Source: Deferribacterales bacterium UBA4806
GTDB lineage: Bacteria; Chrysiogenota; Deferribacteres; Deferribacterales; UBA228
Assembly (NCBI GenBank): GCA_002402635.1
Contig: DHGE01000124.1
Coordinates: forward strand, 12,100-19,528
DNA: 7,429 nucleotides
Reading direction: 5' to 3'
Position 1 is the first letter of the stretch; every line of letters begins with the position of its first letter. The translations under genes were made by a program, and so were the position numbers. Positions 6,805 through 7,429 of this stretch are shown here, one piece after another. The notes under the pieces are model-generated. The model was given only the letters and a program-made list of their open reading frames with translations. It made no database searches and was not told the DNA's origin.

Positions 6805-7429
6805 ATAATAAAGGGGTTGCCTTAATTACTACTATTATACTAATTGCTGCTATTTTAATTATTAGTGGAGCAATGTTATATCTAATCACACGTGGTATTA
6901 GAAGCTCTGGTGAATTTCAGAGATTTGAATCAGTTCAAACCGCCGCTGAAGGTGGGATTGAAATTGGAACATACATTTTGGAAAATTTTGAAGATGTCTT
7001 TTTTAGATTGAAACAAGAAGATAGTAATTTTTATAACAATGACAATAAAACATTACAACTAAGCGGAAGCAAAACAGATTTAATTACTTTTTACAGAATT
7101 GACAACTGTACAATTCCTGGAGATGAAAACTATTCAGGTAGTGGCGTTTATCTAGATAGATATCTTATTGGATTAAACCCAGAGAATATGGACATTAATG
7201 ATTATGAAGCTTGCCAATCTGCAGTATGGAGTAAACCATTTATAACGGTAAGACCAGAAAATCCAGAAAACGCACCATACAGTGAAATAAATATATATGT
7301 AAGGAAAGAAGTGCAAGGGCCAACAGCTGGTGCAGGTGGCTCTGCCAGTTTAACTGCACCATCTTCTGCTGCAGGAGGCCTTGGAACTTCCGGTTATTTA
7401 TTATCTATTAGAAGTTATGCAACCCATAA
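6756..7429 (+). CDS. pilX: PilX-like type IV pilus minor pilin, 3' end cut by window edge
   Basis: The frame is open from ATG 6756 to the last base; 224 codons plus two bases are visible and no stop is reached. A 20-residue leader ends in DNKG, followed by G|VALIT and a hydrophobic helix to about residue 45. Threonine replaces the usual Glu at mature position 5, as expected of PilX and GspK, which lack it. SVQTAAEGGIEIG (59-71) matches the AAE-x-G/A-L motif that follows the PilX helix. The visible end GYLLSIRSYAT resembles the start of the closing strands, so only a short tail is probably missing. Residues 188-213 are a Gly/Ala/Ser-rich low-complexity segment. Cys118 and Cys153 could pair. 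The gene overlaps pilW by 49 bases. In homologous systems PilX contacts PilY1 at the pilus tip. GspK is the alternative, but GspK is usually larger and the pilY1 context favours PilX. Confidence 0.85.
   Translation, partial: MGDNRENYCHAKCKFLDNKGVALITTIILIAAILIISGAMLYLITRGIRSSGEFQRFESVQTAAEGGIEIGTYILENFEDVFFRLKQEDSNFYNNDNKTLQLSGSKTDLITFYRIDNCTIPGDENYSGSGVYLDRYLIGLNPENMDINDYEACQSAVWSKPFITVRPENPENAPYSEINIYVRKEVQGPTAGAGGSASLTAPSSAAGGLGTSGYLLSIRSYATH

Noticed and set aside
7427..7429. TAA at the very end of the window as the stop of the PilX-like gene.
   Set aside because: Codon-by-codon reading from 6756 puts the last full codon at 7425-7427, so this TAA is out of frame; its own frame has a TAG at 7409-7411.

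Overview
The window is AT-rich (roughly one third G+C by eye) and carries a single + strand operon for the tip and priming machinery of a type IV pilus. It codes for a large PilY1-family tip protein followed by four minor pilins of the FimT/FimU(GspH)-PilV-PilW-PilX type. A signal-peptide-bearing secreted protein plus prepilins with G|F or G|V cleavage sites means a diderm (Gram-negative) bacterium. The low G+C, Asn-rich proteins and deltaproteobacteria-like PilY1 layout would suit an AT-rich lineage such as Deferribacterota, Desulfurellales-like bacteria or Campylobacterota. That placement is inference only; no ribosomal or other marker gene is present.

Layout: 1-112 is a non-coding AT-rich leader with a Shine-Dalgarno sequence and no convincing promoter. 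113-4618 is pilY1. A 51-base gap follows, with no visible terminator. 4670-5254 is a FimT/GspH-like pseudopilin. 5255-5692 is a PilV-like minor pilin whose ATG directly follows the previous stop, in the same frame. 5692-6804 is a PilW-like minor pilin overlapping its predecessor by one base. 6756 to beyond 7429 is a PilX-like minor pilin that overlaps pilW by 49 bases and runs off the right edge without a stop.

How the genes work together (established for Pseudomonas and Myxococcus homologues): the four minor pilins are processed by the prepilin peptidase and form a short complex in the inner membrane. This complex primes pilus polymerisation and carries PilY1 at the fibre tip, where its von Willebrand A (VWA) domain and calcium-binding beta-propeller act in adhesion, surface sensing and control of extension and retraction. 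Tight spacing and overlaps suggest one co-transcribed, translationally coupled unit.

The most unexpected signal is in the proteins. Asp-Asn pairs are unusually common, and about half (23 of 46 by hand count) are followed by x-Ser/Thr, mostly Thr, giving a recurring D-N-x-T motif built from varied synonymous codons. This looks like selected N-glycosylation sequons on a pilus-tip complex. PilY1 also has a VWA domain split by about 350 residues that include Cys-rich and hydrophobic segments.
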